Part shown: piece after piece, positions 1 to 9,032 of the stretch
Layout of the letters: the number at the start of each line of letters is the position of its first letter
Position numbering within the stretch: position 1 is the stretch's first letter
Origin: Thermoplasma acidophilum DSM 1728
GTDB taxonomy: Archaea; Thermoplasmatota; Thermoplasmata; Thermoplasmatales; Thermoplasmataceae
Direction of reading: 5' to 3'
Length of the DNA stretch: 64,000 nt
Assembly (NCBI RefSeq): GCF_000195915.1
Contig: NC_002578.1
Span: forward strand, 1,500,907 to 1,564,906
Made by a program: the position numbers and the translations under genes
Notes under the pieces: generated by a model
What the model saw: the letters and a program-made list of their open reading frames with translations, nothing else
Database searches by the model: none
What the model was told of the DNA's origin: nothing

Positions 1-274
1 CAGTTTTCCCTGAACTGACGAGCACCGCGTCAACCTTTGAACCACGAACAGGCCCCTTTAGATAGGATGTCAGCACCGTCATCCTTTCAGCATCTGGATG
101 AAAGGACATGAGGCCCCATGCGGGGAAGGCGAATCTTATTCTGTAGAAATCGCCGTCTTCAATAACCTGCCTGGTTCCCTTCCAGAACTCCGTTATTCTC
201 CAGGGATCGGATATCACCCTAAATACCTCGGCTGGATCTGCTTCGATCTCAACCCTCTTCCTGAACGTTATCAC
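1..274 (-). CDS. SRPBCC (START-like) domain protein, 3' part outside window
   Basis: Reading the minus strand from a GTG at 274 gives an open frame of 91 codons that runs off the window edge. It begins VITFRKRVEIEADPAEVF and continues with SDPWRITEFWKGTRQV. This pattern (a first beta strand, then xxAxxVFxxISDPxRxxEFW) is typical of the SRPBCC ligand-binding fold used by aromatase/cyclase-like and CoxG-like proteins. An in-frame stop lies three codons upstream of the GTG, so this is the only reasonable start. The ligand cannot be inferred, and the C-terminal part is missing, so the subfamily is open. Confidence 0.65.
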   Translation of the reverse strand, partial: MITFRKRVEIEADPAEVFRVISDPWRITEFWKGTRQVIEDGDFYRIRFAFPAWGLMSFHPDAERMTVLTSYLKGPVRGSKVDAVLVSSGKT

Positions 275-382
275 AGCAGATCATGCAATCGCCGGTAAAA
301 AGCGATCGGTTTGAGCATGCGCACTGTAACGACTAGCTTTCGCAGTAGCATGTATTTTTAAGCCGCAGATCATGATGCATGC

Positions 383-658
383 ATGAAGGAGTACGAGACC
401 GAAACGAAGGGAGGCAAGATTGAGAAGAGGGTTTTCATCGATTCAGGATCCTTCGTGATATACGGCTATGAAACGGACGGAAAGATGGACAAGAAGGTGA
501 GGCTGGTTCTGAATGGCAGGAACGGCAAGAGATCTTACTTCATAATACCGACCGGCAACAGGAGAAGCCTGGCCATAGATGCAGATTACGAAGATGATGT
601 TTTCGTGCTCAAGGATGGCCAGGCTGTAAAGGTCAGGGATCTGTTCGGCGAACGTTGA
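383..658 (+). CDS. Small conserved-looking hypothetical protein, 91 aa
   Basis: A basic 91-residue soluble protein with alternating hydrophobic and charged residues suggesting a beta-rich fold (KRVFIDSGSFVIYGYETDG, then VRLVLNGRNGKRSYFIIPTG). I do not recognise a family. A TATA-like element (gtatttttaa, about 351-360) lies about 26 bases upstream of the ATG, as expected for a leaderless archaeal transcript. That, and typical codon use, support it as a real gene. It stands alone, 46 bases before HMG-CoA synthase, which has its own TATA box. No signal peptide or membrane segment is visible. Confidence 0.6.
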   Translation: MKEYETETKGGKIEKRVFIDSGSFVIYGYETDGKMDKKVRLVLNGRNGKRSYFIIPTGNRRSLAIDADYEDDVFVLKDGQAVKVRDLFGER

Positions 659-704
659 AGTTGAGTTCGCCAATTTTTAAATACATCAAGCAATTCCATA
701 ATCT

Positions 705-1760
705 ATGTCAGGTATTGTAACCTACGGTTCATACATACCCAGGTATCGCATAAAGCCGGATGAGATAGCCAGGGTATGGGGAGAGAACCCGGATCATATA
801 AAGAATGGCATATACATACTCAGCAAATCCGTGCCAGCACCGGACGAGGATGTCGCCACGATATCCGTTGAGGCTGCTCGGAATGCACTGAAGAGAAAGA
901 AGATAGATCCCAAGGAGATCGGAGCCATATACGTCGGTTCTGAATCACACCCTTATGCTGTAAAGCCAACGGCGACAATTGTTGGATCGGCCATAGGCGT
1001 TGACTTCTCACTGTTCGCTGCAGATTACGAATTTGCGTGCAAGGCAGGCACCGCTGGAATGCAGAACGTAAAGGCCATGGTTGACTCCGGCATGATAAAA
1101 TACGGGCTTGCCATCGGTGCGGATACCTCACAGGGAGCTCCCGGCGATGCCCTCGAGTATTCTGCATCTGCCGGAGGTACAGCTTTCATCATAGGAAAGG
1201 ATGATACCATAGCCGAGATAAATTCGACACTTTCCGTAGCGTCCGATACGCCAGACTTCTGGAGGAGAGAGGGCCAGCCCTATCCGAGCCATGGAGAGAG
1301 GTTCACGGGCGAGCCTGCATACTTCAGGCACGTCATCACGGCGGCAAAGATGATGATGGAACGCATGGAAACGCAGCCCAAGGACTATGATTACGTTGTG
1401 TTCCACCAGCCAAATGGGAAGTTCCCGACCAGGGCCGCAAAGATGCTGGGCTTCGAGGAGAAGCAGTACAAGGACGGCCTTCTCACTCCGTACATAGGCA
1501 ATACCTATTCAGGATCGATGATGACCGGCCTCTCCTCCATACTGGATGTGTCAAAGCCCGGTGACCACATACTGGCAGTTTCATTCGGATCCGGCGCAGG
1601 ATCTGATGCATTCGACATAACTGTGACTGACAGGATCGAGGAGATGGACAGGAACAGGGCGCCGACCATAAAGAAGATGCTTGAGAATGTGAAGTGGGTT
1701 GATTACGCAATCTACGCGAAGTACAAGAAGAAGATAATAGTGGGTGATGGCATTGAGTGA
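705..1760 (+). CDS. Hydroxymethylglutaryl-CoA synthase (archaeal type)
   Basis: Condenses acetyl-CoA with acetoacetyl-CoA to HMG-CoA, the committed step towards mevalonate and archaeal isoprenoid lipids. The 351-aa length fits the archaeal family. Visible catalytic residues: Glu80 in [12 protein letters not shown], nucleophile Cys112 in [13 protein letters not shown], and His234 in [15 protein letters not shown]-like ttttaaata near 673-681 lies about 28 bases upstream of the ATG, consistent with a leaderless message. The 3' end overlaps the thiolase-like gene, which overlaps a DUF35 gene. In other archaea these three form one complex that channels acetoacetyl-CoA. Confidence 0.95.
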   Translation: MSGIVTYGSYIPRYRIKPDEIARVWGENPDHIKNGIYILSKSVPAPDEDVATISVEAARNALKRKKIDPKEIGAIYVGSESHPYAVKPTATIVGSAIGVDFSLFAADYEFACKAGTAGMQNVKAMVDSGMIKYGLAIGADTSQGAPGDALEYSASAGGTAFIIGKDDTIAEINSTLSVASDTPDFWRREGQPYPSHGERFTGEPAYFRHVITAAKMMMERMETQPKDYDYVVFHQPNGKFPTRAAKMLGFEEKQYKDGLLTPYIGNTYSGSMMTGLSSILDVSKPGDHILAVSFGSGAGSDAFDITVTDRIEEMDRNRAPTIKKMLENVKWVDYAIYAKYKKKIIVGDGIE

Positions 1761-2910
1761 TGTGTACATCATTGGGGCAGGAGAAACAAAATTCGGTGAG
1801 CTCTGGGATAAGTCGCTCAGGGATCTGGCCGTTGAGGCCGGACTTGAGGCGATTAAGGATGCAAACATCTATTCCAGGGATCTGCAGATGCTCTATGCCA
1901 GCAACAGCCTTGCAGGCACTATAAACGAGCAGAGCAACATCGCTGCCCTTGCGGCGGATTTCTCCGGAATAGCGGAAACGCACGTGCCGGCAGTAAGGGT
2001 CGAGGCATCGACTGCGTCCGGAGGCGCGGCGGTGCGTGAGGCCTATCTGGCCATAAAGTCCGGCGAATACGACGTGGTCATGGTTGGCGGTGTGGAGAAG
2101 ATGACCGACATATACGGATCTGAGATAATAGACGTGCAGTCCTCCATACTCGACAGGGAGTGGGAGAGCTTCAATGGCGCTACCCCGGCTGCGTTAGCGG
2201 CAATAACGGCACGCAGATACATGCACGACTTCAAGGTGCCCAGGGAGGATATTGCGATGATCGCTGTTAACGATCATGCCAACGCCTCCATGAACCCGGA
2301 TGCCCAGTACAGAAACAAGATAACTGTGGAACAGGTTATCAACAGCGATCCGGTTGCAGAGCCGCTGAACGTCTTCGACTGCTCTCCGATCTCTGATGGG
2401 GCCTCAGCAATCATTCTTGCATCTGATGAGTACAGAAAGAAGAACAGGCTGGACGGAATAAGGATAGTTAGCTCCGCCATGTCGGAGGATTACCTTGCAC
2501 TGCACAGCAGGAAATCAATATACACGCTGGAATCTGCGCGGATCGCCTCGAAGCAGGCCCTCGAAAGGGCAGGGATCAAGAAGAATGACATATCCTTCCT
2601 TGAACTCAACGATTCATACAGCATATACGGGCTCCTTGAACTTGAGGATCTTGGCTTTGCGGAGAAGGGCAAGGGCAGGGAACTTCTCGGAGAAATAAAG
2701 ATAAACGGGAGCCTGCCTGTCAACCCGTCTGGAGGCCTAAAGGCCAAGGGAAACCCGCTCGGTGCAACGGGAGTATCGCAATTCTATGAGGCATATCTGC
2801 AGTTAAAGGGAAAGGCCGGGCAGAGGCAGGTCAAGGGTGCCAGGTATGGAATGCTTCACAACATGGCAGGAACTGGGGCGACGTCCGTCGTCCATATAGT
2901 GGGTGAGTGA
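1744..2910 (+). CDS. Acetyl-CoA acetyltransferase-like protein (thiolase fold) with altered active site
   Basis: A 388-aa member of the archaeal thiolase (SCP2-like) family and the partner of HMG-CoA synthase. The fold motifs are present, for example [14 protein letters not shown] at 84-97, [18 protein letters not shown] near 287-304 and [17 protein letters not shown] at 327-343. The expected nucleophile Cys is Thr90 (codon ACT). The His of the HDAF-like motif is Asn289, and the His of the usual GHP motif is Asn337. Normal thiolase chemistry is therefore doubtful. The start is GTG 1744 or ATG 1747, overlapping the HMG-CoA synthase stop, so the genes are translationally coupled. It may serve as a CoA-binding scaffold or use different chemistry. 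Confidence 0.9.
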   Translation: MMALSDVYIIGAGETKFGELWDKSLRDLAVEAGLEAIKDANIYSRDLQMLYASNSLAGTINEQSNIAALAADFSGIAETHVPAVRVEASTASGGAAVREAYLAIKSGEYDVVMVGGVEKMTDIYGSEIIDVQSSILDREWESFNGATPAALAAITARRYMHDFKVPREDIAMIAVNDHANASMNPDAQYRNKITVEQVINSDPVAEPLNVFDCSPISDGASAIILASDEYRKKNRLDGIRIVSSAMSEDYLALHSRKSIYTLESARIASKQALERAGIKKNDISFLELNDSYSIYGLLELEDLGFAEKGKGRELLGEIKINGSLPVNPSGGLKAKGNPLGATGVSQFYEAYLQLKGKAGQRQVKGARYGMLHNMAGTGATSVVHIVGE

Positions 2911-3314
2911 TCATGGGACAGCTATCAAGATTCTGGAGGGAAAGCGAGCACAGGTACAGGCTGATGGGAACCAGGTGCGAGAACTGCGGGCGCGTATACT
3001 TTCCGCCAAGGGAGGTATGCCCAACATGCCACAGGGAGTCCATAGGCAAGATGAAGGATCTGGAGCTCTCTGGAGAAGGCGTGATAGAGAGCTTCACCAT
3101 AGTGCATGAGGCTCCGCCGAGGTTCTCCAGGCAGAAGCCATACGTTCTCGCCCTGATAAAGACTGAGGAGGGCCCGATGATCACGGGCCAGATCGTTGAC
3201 TGCGATCCCTCAGAGGTTGAAATAGGAAAACGCGTCCATGCCGTTTTCAGGCGCATGGGTGAGGACGGAGATACCGGAGTGATCGTCTACGGATACAAGT
3301 TCGCTCTGGATTAA
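2907..3314 (+). CDS. DUF35 zinc-ribbon/OB-fold protein of the thiolase-HMG-CoA synthase complex
   Basis: A 135-aa protein with an N-terminal helix, a rubredoxin-like zinc ribbon (Cys24, Cys27, Cys38, Cys41: CENC and CPTC) and a C-terminal OB-fold-like stretch. This is the usual DUF35 plan. In methanogens the equivalent protein bridges thiolase and HMG-CoA synthase and helps form a shared CoA site. The gene overlaps the thiolase-like gene (start GTG 2907 or ATG 2913) and ends convergently with rnhB, sharing 4 bases. Complex membership is inferred from gene order and family knowledge. Confidence 0.9.
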
Positions 3315-3949
3315 AATAATTTTTTCTGATTTTTTTCTGAATGCAGCAAACGCTGAACCGTAGACCAGTGAATCCTCACAATTTCGGATGGATCCTGGTT
3401 CTCCTTTAGGTATTTTTTCAGGAAATCTATCGTCCTTGGATCGGATGGGTATCCGGATCCGAAGTCACCGAATCTATCGTGAAGCCTGTCTATCTCCGCA
3501 TCCCTTATGACCTTCGATACTATGGAAGCGGCAGAAACTGCAGGAAATATGGCATCTGCCTTATGTTTGCAGACAACCTGCCTGCCTGATCTCATCTGGA
3601 TTATTTCCTGTGCCCGCTCCTCTATCACGTCGTAGCAATCTATGTATACCAGGTCATCGGCGTAACGAAGCAGATCCACTATCTCGTCCTCCTCGATCTT
3701 GTTCAGAGATTCGGCAGCCATCATCCTATTGAGATCCTTTGGATGGAGTATCCTGTACCTAACAGAGCATCTTCCCATGATCTTTTCAAACAGTTCTGAT
3801 CTTCTCTTCCTGGTCAGGGCCTTGGAGTCCTTTACCCTTATTTCCTTAAGAAATGAAAGATCACAACACACCAGCGATATAACCATTGGTCCTATAACTG
3901 GGCCACGACCGGCCTCATCTATTCCACACTGCCTTTCTGATTCTGTCAA
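3311..3949 (-). CDS. rnhB: Ribonuclease HII
   Basis: Cleaves the RNA strand of RNA/DNA hybrids and removes misincorporated ribonucleotides and primers. The N-terminal [16 protein letters not shown] carries the signature Asp and Glu. A further acidic residue is in YIDCYDV, and the last is in [14 protein letters not shown]. The 212-aa length is normal for the archaeal enzyme. It is convergent with the mevalonate operon (4-base overlap) and divergent from tRNA-Ala. Confidence 0.95.
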
Positions 3950-4003
3950 CAGAGGGCTATAGCATCGATAATTTTAAAGCCTTGTTGAAATTCCCTTAAT
4001 CAG

Positions 4004-4075
4004 GGGCCGGTAGATCAGCGGTAGATCGCCTGCTTTGCAAGCAGGAGGCCTCGGGTTCAAACCCCGACCGGTCCA
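4004..4075 (+). tRNA. tRNA-Ala (anticodon UGC)
   Basis: A full cloverleaf can be drawn: acceptor GGGCCGG with CCGGTCC, D stem GATC/GATC, anticodon stem CCTGC/GCAGG with loop TTTGCAA (anticodon TGC), T stem TCGGG/CCCGA with loop TTCAAAC, and discriminator A. CCA is not encoded. A TATA-like element (ataattttaaag, about 3968-3979) is correctly placed upstream. A near-identical tRNA-Ala(CGC) sits at 55402-55473, so the two are probably paralogues. Confidence 0.97.
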
Positions 4076-4257
4076 CTAGTTTTTATTTTGAATTCTTATC
4101 ACTGATAGATATCTGAAATATCTCCTAACAGTGATAGCCATCAGTGATATATTAATAAAACATCGTTAAATACGCATACATCTTGAATTAAAACCTAGAA
4201 CCAATCTATCAGTTTATACTTGAGAAACTCAAGATCTCACCTGATGCAAAAATAACC
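4069..4257 (+). repeat. Copy 1 of a dispersed repeat starting in the tRNA-Ala 3' end
   Basis: About 190 bases that recur at 57510-57699 with roughly one mismatch in ten. Both copies start with the tRNA 3' end and flank (cggtccactag), contain atcactgatagatatctg and cagtgatagccatcagtga, and end at gatgcaaaaataacc, beyond which they diverge. The cactgatag and cagtgatag segments form an imperfect inverted repeat. This copy continues into a longer nuclease-like reading frame. It has a 2-base deletion (aatctatcag here, aatctctatcag in the other copy). Confidence 0.85.
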
Positions 4258-4839
4258 CAATCTTATCCGATATCTGTAGGAGAAATAGAATTGCTTATAG
4301 ATTTAGCCATTGACTCTAAAGGTACTTTGACGCTTGTAGAAATTAAGTCTAAAATTGAAGATGTCCTATACATAATATATGCCATTTCACACTTAATAAA
4401 TAATCAAGCGGTGGGTACGAAAGAGTTAAAACTGGTTTGTGCTGGAAAAACGATAGAGTACAGCATTCATCAGCTTGCCAAAAAGCTTGGTGTAGAAACT
4501 TTGCTTATCCCTCCAAAATTGTATCAGTATTTGTCCGTATTGCTCGCTGAGTCTGGGGTAGATGCTTATTACCAACACGTAAAAACTAGCCAATTGAAGA
4601 TTACTTCAGAAAAGGCTTGGAAAATTATCTGTTCCTCAATGGCTGACAAACCATCCAGTATACTTTCTATTTCCAGAAAAACCAATGTTTCATTTGGGTG
4701 GGCAAATTACGTAATCCATAGGTTAAAAAATGCCAGAATAATCAGTATGGCTTGCGGTTTGAGATTAAAAGACCTGGACAGACCCTTCAACGTGGTCTCG
4801 TGGAAAGAGCTCTTAATGGTCTGCTCAGGGAGACCATAG
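4170..4839 (+). pseudogene. Decayed gene: nuclease-like N-terminal domain plus winged helix
   Basis: The longest intact stretch is 4291-4839 (182 aa, TTG start). Comparison with the copy at 57610 shows the gene once began further upstream: the start codon there (ATG) is ATA here at 4170, and a 2-base deletion near 4210 breaks the frame. Past the deletion the frame gives LEKLKISPDAKIT, then ELLIDLAIDSKGTLTLVEIKSK. That Asp...Glu-x-Lys spacing suggests a PD-(D/E)XK nuclease fold. Near the C terminus ILSISRKTNVSFGWANYVIH looks like a DNA-binding helix-turn-helix. After about 4800 the likely frame shifts again. AT-rich and unlike its neighbours. The nuclease assignment is inference. Confidence 0.6.
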
Positions 4840-4867
4840 AGACGGATTTCAATACAGCAATCCAGTG

Positions 4868-5704
4868 TATTTATCCAGATGGGATGAATACAGGAAAATT
4901 CTATTCGACAGTATGGGAGAACAGGCTTACGAATTTACCAAGCGGCAGGGTGAGGCGACAGAAATAGCCAGGGAATTTCAAAAGCAGAATTTGATGCGGT
5001 GGTTTCCTGTGGCGGCGACGGAACCCTGAACGAGGTAGTCAATGGCATAGTAAATACGGATCTGGCCATTGCAGTACTGCCCATGGGTACCGGTTCCGAT
5101 TTCGGCAAGACGATCGGAATTAGAAACATTTCAGATTTTTTAAAAGCAATAAAGAGCGGAAGGACAAGAGAGGTCGATCTCGTCGCAGCCCAATTCGCCA
5201 ACCAGAGCAGGAGGTACTTCATAAACATACTCGAAATAGGATTCGGTGCAGAGGTTATGAATTATGTCAATTCGCACAAATACCTCGGAAGGGGATCTTT
5301 CAAGTTCGGCGCCTTCTATATGCTCTCGAAGATGCACCCGTTTAACCTGAGGCTGATCATGGATGGAAAGGAATATGAATTTCCAACCATAGAGGCAATT
5401 TTCGCCAACGGAAGGTATTTTGGAGGGGGAATGTTAGCTTCTCCATATTCAGAAATAGACGACGGCCTGTTGGATGTGCATGTGTTGAAGCCGTTTTCCA
5501 GGATCAGATCAGCAATGAACTTTCGTACGATCTATGATGGCAGTTACCTGAATAGGAGGATATGCGCATAGTTTTAGAACGGTGAGCGTCAGCGTAACCA
5601 GCAAAGGCCAGCTCGTAGAAATGGACGGGGAAGTTGTGGAGAAAACTCCAATTGATATATATGTTGATGGCCGAATTAAATTTATTGAAAGCCCGTCTGG
5701 ATAG
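4868..5704 (+). pseudogene. Diacylglycerol/sphingosine kinase family lipid kinase, broken by two frameshifts
   Basis: The three pieces of a lipid kinase catalytic domain lie in different frames. From about 4868, EYRKILFDSMGEQAYEFTKR and QGEATEIAREF form the N-terminal lobe. After a one-base shift near 4987, FDAVVSCGGDGTLNEVVNG and AVLPMGTGSDFGKTIG carry the ATP-binding GGDGT and PxGTGSDF motifs. After a second shift near 5563, the C-terminal beta domain reads SFRTVSVSVTSKGQLVEMDG and ends at TAG 5702-5704. A working enzyme would phosphorylate a lipid alcohol. Either a recent pseudogene or, less likely, two sequencing errors. Confidence 0.75.
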
Positions 5705-5831
5705 GAAAGGATCGAAAATCTCGCTGAAAGGCACTTTCAAGAAGATCATCAAAGACGAAAATCGTATTTTCATTGACATTGCAGCGACCGAGAATCAAAT
5801 AATTAAGATATCCAGCACCACTTTTGGCTAA
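5690..5831 (+). other. Short coding-like remnant, unidentified
   Basis: An open stretch encodes GSKISLKGTFKKIIKDENRI followed by FIDIAATENQIIKISSTTFG. It resembles a small beta-barrel tail such as the TOBE domain at the end of sugar ABC ATPases. It overlaps the end of the broken lipid kinase in another frame and has no convincing start of its own. Most likely a leftover C terminus of a lost gene. The family suggestion is weak. Confidence 0.25.
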
Positions 5832-5881
5832 GTGAATGGAAGTGTTCATCAGAATAAATCGCAGGATAAAAAAAATATGTG

Positions 5882-6247
5882 TTATTGGGTCTTTTCAGGA
5901 AAGAATGATGATACGGCTGCCATGGGAAGCATAGCGAACAGGTACGACATAGCGATGAGTATTATCAGTGGAAAGGCCGGCCCTCCTGGTATCCCAGCTA
6001 CCGCGGAGAATAAGGAGGCCTGCTTGATTCCGTATGCCAGGTGAGGAGACATGGCAACAAGAACGCCTACTGGAGACAGTAGAGAATAGGCTGCTATTCT
6101 GCCGAGTTTCGAAACAAAGAGGCCGGCCACCGCTGAAGGTACGATGATCATGTACCAGTATCCGGCATATGCCAGTATAAGTGAGAAAAGGAATACTATC
6201 ACCACCGAGATTATTGCACCGTATCCCTTGGATCTGGCGGCCATCAT
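5882..6247 (-). CDS. Hypothetical integral membrane protein, 121 aa
   Basis: Four hydrophobic segments are visible: AIISVVIVFLFSLILAYAGY, YMIIVPSAVAGLFV, a middle segment around YSLLSPVGVLVAM, and a last one around FPLIILIAMSYLFAML. The start codon overlaps the stop of the penicillin-acylase-family gene upstream by four bases, so the two are probably co-translated and functionally linked. I do not recognise a family. The competing frame at 5895-6257 is much less hydrophobic and is treated as a shadow. Confidence 0.65.
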   Translation of the reverse strand: MMAARSKGYGAIISVVIVFLFSLILAYAGYWYMIIVPSAVAGLFVSKLGRIAAYSLLSPVGVLVAMSPHLAYGIKQASLFSAVAGIPGGPAFPLIILIAMSYLFAMLPMAAVSSFFPEKTQ

Positions 6248-8817
6248 GGTGAATCACCTGCCCTGTAGAGGTAGAAGAATGCGGATGGCGCCTCAGTATT
6301 TATGAGCGTGAAGTAAACACCGTTATTCCAGTCAATGAATGTATTATCATAGTACTGGGAGAGTGGGTTTTCCGATATCCCTCCGGGGTAAATGCCTATG
6401 CCGGAAGCAGGATCGCTCATATTCACGATCATGCGCCATGAAGGCCCGAAGTCAGAAATGGTGCCATAGGCAGCATTCACAGTATTTCCGTCTCCTGCAG
6501 CCGGTACTTCCTGGGTGTTCATTGCAGAGATCCCGAAAAAGCTTGACAGATATCTCTTGTGTATGTTCCCCCATTCCCACGCCGATGAGTACTGGCCGTA
6601 TTTATCGGTCAGATAACTGATGGCCTGGCTGTAAGCACTTAACATGTCCGCGGTCTCATTTTTCTTATGTCCCGTCACGGGATTGCTGAAGAACGAAGCG
6701 TTCTGATCCGTCATCGTCCAGTTGACAAGATCCTCTATGAGCGGCCCGTGGTAGTAGTCGTCTGTGCCAAGGAAAAACGATGTCTGGCCCATGCCGTCGG
6801 TTGCGTTTATTCCATAGTAGGAAAACCATGGGGCAAACACAGTGCTGACAAAGTCCCTTATGAAGAAATAGTATATGGTGGCCGCAGTTGAATTGATGTC
6901 CATGTTGCCGTTCCAAGAGCTGAGGGCAGAGTATTCGGGTGTGTCGCTCAGGCCATCTGAATTCAGGGCCTTCACCAGCGGCTTTAAGAATATGTCTGTT
7001 GTGAAATCATGCACCGTCAGCTGTATCTTTTCCATCTTCGAATAGTTGAAGCCGTAGGTTGAGTTCAGCATTGTGTATATCTGGTCTGCCCTGTAACCGG
7101 ACTCGTAATCCCATCCGATATAATAGGGATAATTAGGCGAAACGGTAATCTGATTTGCCGAGAACACGAAACCTCTGGACGGATCGTAGAGGTACGGGAG
7201 ATCGCTGTATGGAACGAATCCCGTCCAGTCGTACGATCCGTTCCCAGGTAGAATGCCCCTTGGGTTGCCCCTCTCGATGACTGGGTAGAGGCCATAGGGG
7301 AATATGCCTATGTTTCCTGAACTATCCGCCACTGCCCAGTTCTGTATGGCCACCTTGAAGTACTCTGTGAGGTTCTGGACAAACTGCATCACTGAATGCG
7401 ATCTGTCAATATTCAGAAAGAATGTTATCTCGTATGTTGGAATGTAGCCGGTCCAGTCCATTGCAACTGGCACGCCCAAGCTGTCATTTATAACAACCCC
7501 GTTCTTCGCAACCTCTATTTCAATGTGTACCGGTTTTTCCCCTTTAACGAGCACGGTTTCATTCTCAACCTTGAAAGGCACCCAGGAACCGTTGAAAAGG
7601 TAATCGCCCGGATGATCTGGCGATGTCTGTTCCGCGTAAAAATAGGTCTCCTGAATCTGTCCATTGGTGGCGCCCCATGCCACATATGGGTTGTGGCCCA
7701 GTATTATACCGGGGAAGCCCGGGAATGTTACACCGATGACGTTCATGCCGGGAGATACAAGCTGGAATCCCATCCATATCGACGGGACGCTTGTGGTTAG
7801 GTGAGGATCGTTCGCCAGGATGGCAGATGCGTTTGACGTCCTTATCCCGTTCACAGCCCAGTCATTGCTCCCAAAGTCGTGGAAGACAGTGTAGTTAATG
7901 CTGAGCTGGTCTGTTGCATATGATCCCGTGAACAGCGATGACACCTCTGCAAGCCCAGACATTGCCGACGTGTAGAAGGAATTTATGGTTGCATAAGCCG
8001 AATCTGAAAGGTTGACGTAGGGCACGTTGAGGTTCAGATTGGCTATGTCGCCCGTTTCATCGTATACCTTCGGGTTCAGCGAATACGGAACTATTGGGTT
8101 CTGAACTCCAGCAGGATATGCAGGGTATATTGCCTTTATGACAGATTCAGGCATCTTCTGCAGTGCGAAGTTAAAGTATATTGGATCAAGGCCGCCGGCA
8201 CTGTTCTCCCACAGGAAGAGCTGTTGGACAGCCAGCACATCCGTGACGTTCCATCTGTGAGGTTCCACGTTGAGTATCTTGAAAAGAAGGGGCAGCTTCG
8301 AATACGTCAAATTGCCTATGTATGCGTTGATGCCCAGAACAAACGATTTAAGATAAATGTACGTCATATTGTCAGCGCTCAGGTTCTGCCTTTCCATAAT
8401 TGCTGTGTTGTAGAGCTGCAGCTCTCTCATGAATATGTCTGTCTGCAGGGTGGACGGGCCAGCTATGGCCGATAGATTGCCCAGTGCAGTCCGCTTCAGG
8501 AAATCAAGCTGTGCTAGCCTGTATTCGGCTTCCAGATAGCCCTGTTCGTAATAAACGGCACGGGTACTGTTGCTTGCGATGCCTATGAAGCCGTCGGCCT
8601 GCCTGTAAACAAGAACCGTGGCTGAAACGTTTGAAAATTCAACCTGCACCTTCTGGCTTCCTGGAGCGTAGAAGTATGCCGGAGGCGAGAATACCCCACT
8701 TGAAGGGTTTGCCAGGCGAATTAGGGGAGGAAGAGGGCCTATGGAGGAAAAACCTGCAAAAAGCAGTATCGCAAGTAATATGACGGATACGAAAAGCCGT
8801 GCGTATCTTATTTTCAT
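6244..8817 (-). CDS. Penicillin acylase family (peptidase S45) Ntn hydrolase
   Basis: An 857-aa precursor that cleaves side-chain amide bonds; the natural substrate in archaea is unknown. Residues 8-22 form an N-terminal membrane anchor or signal, so the enzyme likely acts outside the cell. The family signature is HDFGSNDWAVNGIRTSNAS. Here Gly316-Ser317 marks the autocatalytic cleavage site, and Ser317 becomes the N-terminal nucleophile of the beta subunit. ILANDPHL follows, as in the family. The alpha part is therefore about 316 residues and the beta part about 540, normal for the family. A TATA-like aaatatttaaattt lies just upstream. A small membrane protein follows with a 4-base overlap. 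Confidence 0.92.
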   Translation of the reverse strand: MKIRYARLFVSVILLAILLFAGFSSIGPLPPLIRLANPSSGVFSPPAYFYAPGSQKVQVEFSNVSATVLVYRQADGFIGIASNSTRAVYYEQGYLEAEYRLAQLDFLKRTALGNLSAIAGPSTLQTDIFMRELQLYNTAIMERQNLSADNMTYIYLKSFVLGINAYIGNLTYSKLPLLFKILNVEPHRWNVTDVLAVQQLFLWENSAGGLDPIYFNFALQKMPESVIKAIYPAYPAGVQNPIVPYSLNPKVYDETGDIANLNLNVPYVNLSDSAYATINSFYTSAMSGLAEVSSLFTGSYATDQLSINYTVFHDFGSNDWAVNGIRTSNASAILANDPHLTTSVPSIWMGFQLVSPGMNVIGVTFPGFPGIILGHNPYVAWGATNGQIQETYFYAEQTSPDHPGDYLFNGSWVPFKVENETVLVKGEKPVHIEIEVAKNGVVINDSLGVPVAMDWTGYIPTYEITFFLNIDRSHSVMQFVQNLTEYFKVAIQNWAVADSSGNIGIFPYGLYPVIERGNPRGILPGNGSYDWTGFVPYSDLPYLYDPSRGFVFSANQITVSPNYPYYIGWDYESGYRADQIYTMLNSTYGFNYSKMEKIQLTVHDFTTDIFLKPLVKALNSDGLSDTPEYSALSSWNGNMDINSTAATIYYFFIRDFVSTVFAPWFSYYGINATDGMGQTSFFLGTDDYYHGPLIEDLVNWTMTDQNASFFSNPVTGHKKNETADMLSAYSQAISYLTDKYGQYSSAWEWGNIHKRYLSSFFGISAMNTQEVPAAGDGNTVNAAYGTISDFGPSWRMIVNMSDPASGIGIYPGGISENPLSQYYDNTFIDWNNGVYFTLINTEAPSAFFYLYRAGDSP

Positions 8818-9032
8818 ATATGTTTTACGAAATTTAAATATTTAATGCTTCTTATTCAATTGGAGACAAACATCAATTATATACGATCCGAATATTTTGA
8901 AATGGAAAACTTTCAGGGCTCCGCATTGATCGTTTGGTTATCAAAACAATTTCGGTGCGCAACTGATTCGTTTCTCCATTGCCATTGATCCTGATTCGAT
9001 AAGGTATATCCAGAACGTGATGATAACTTCTC

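Noticed and set aside
5895..6257. Alternative 120-aa minus-strand frame
   Set aside because: Overlaps the hydrophobic membrane-protein frame at 5882-6247, which has the better composition and the 4-base overlap with the upstream gene.
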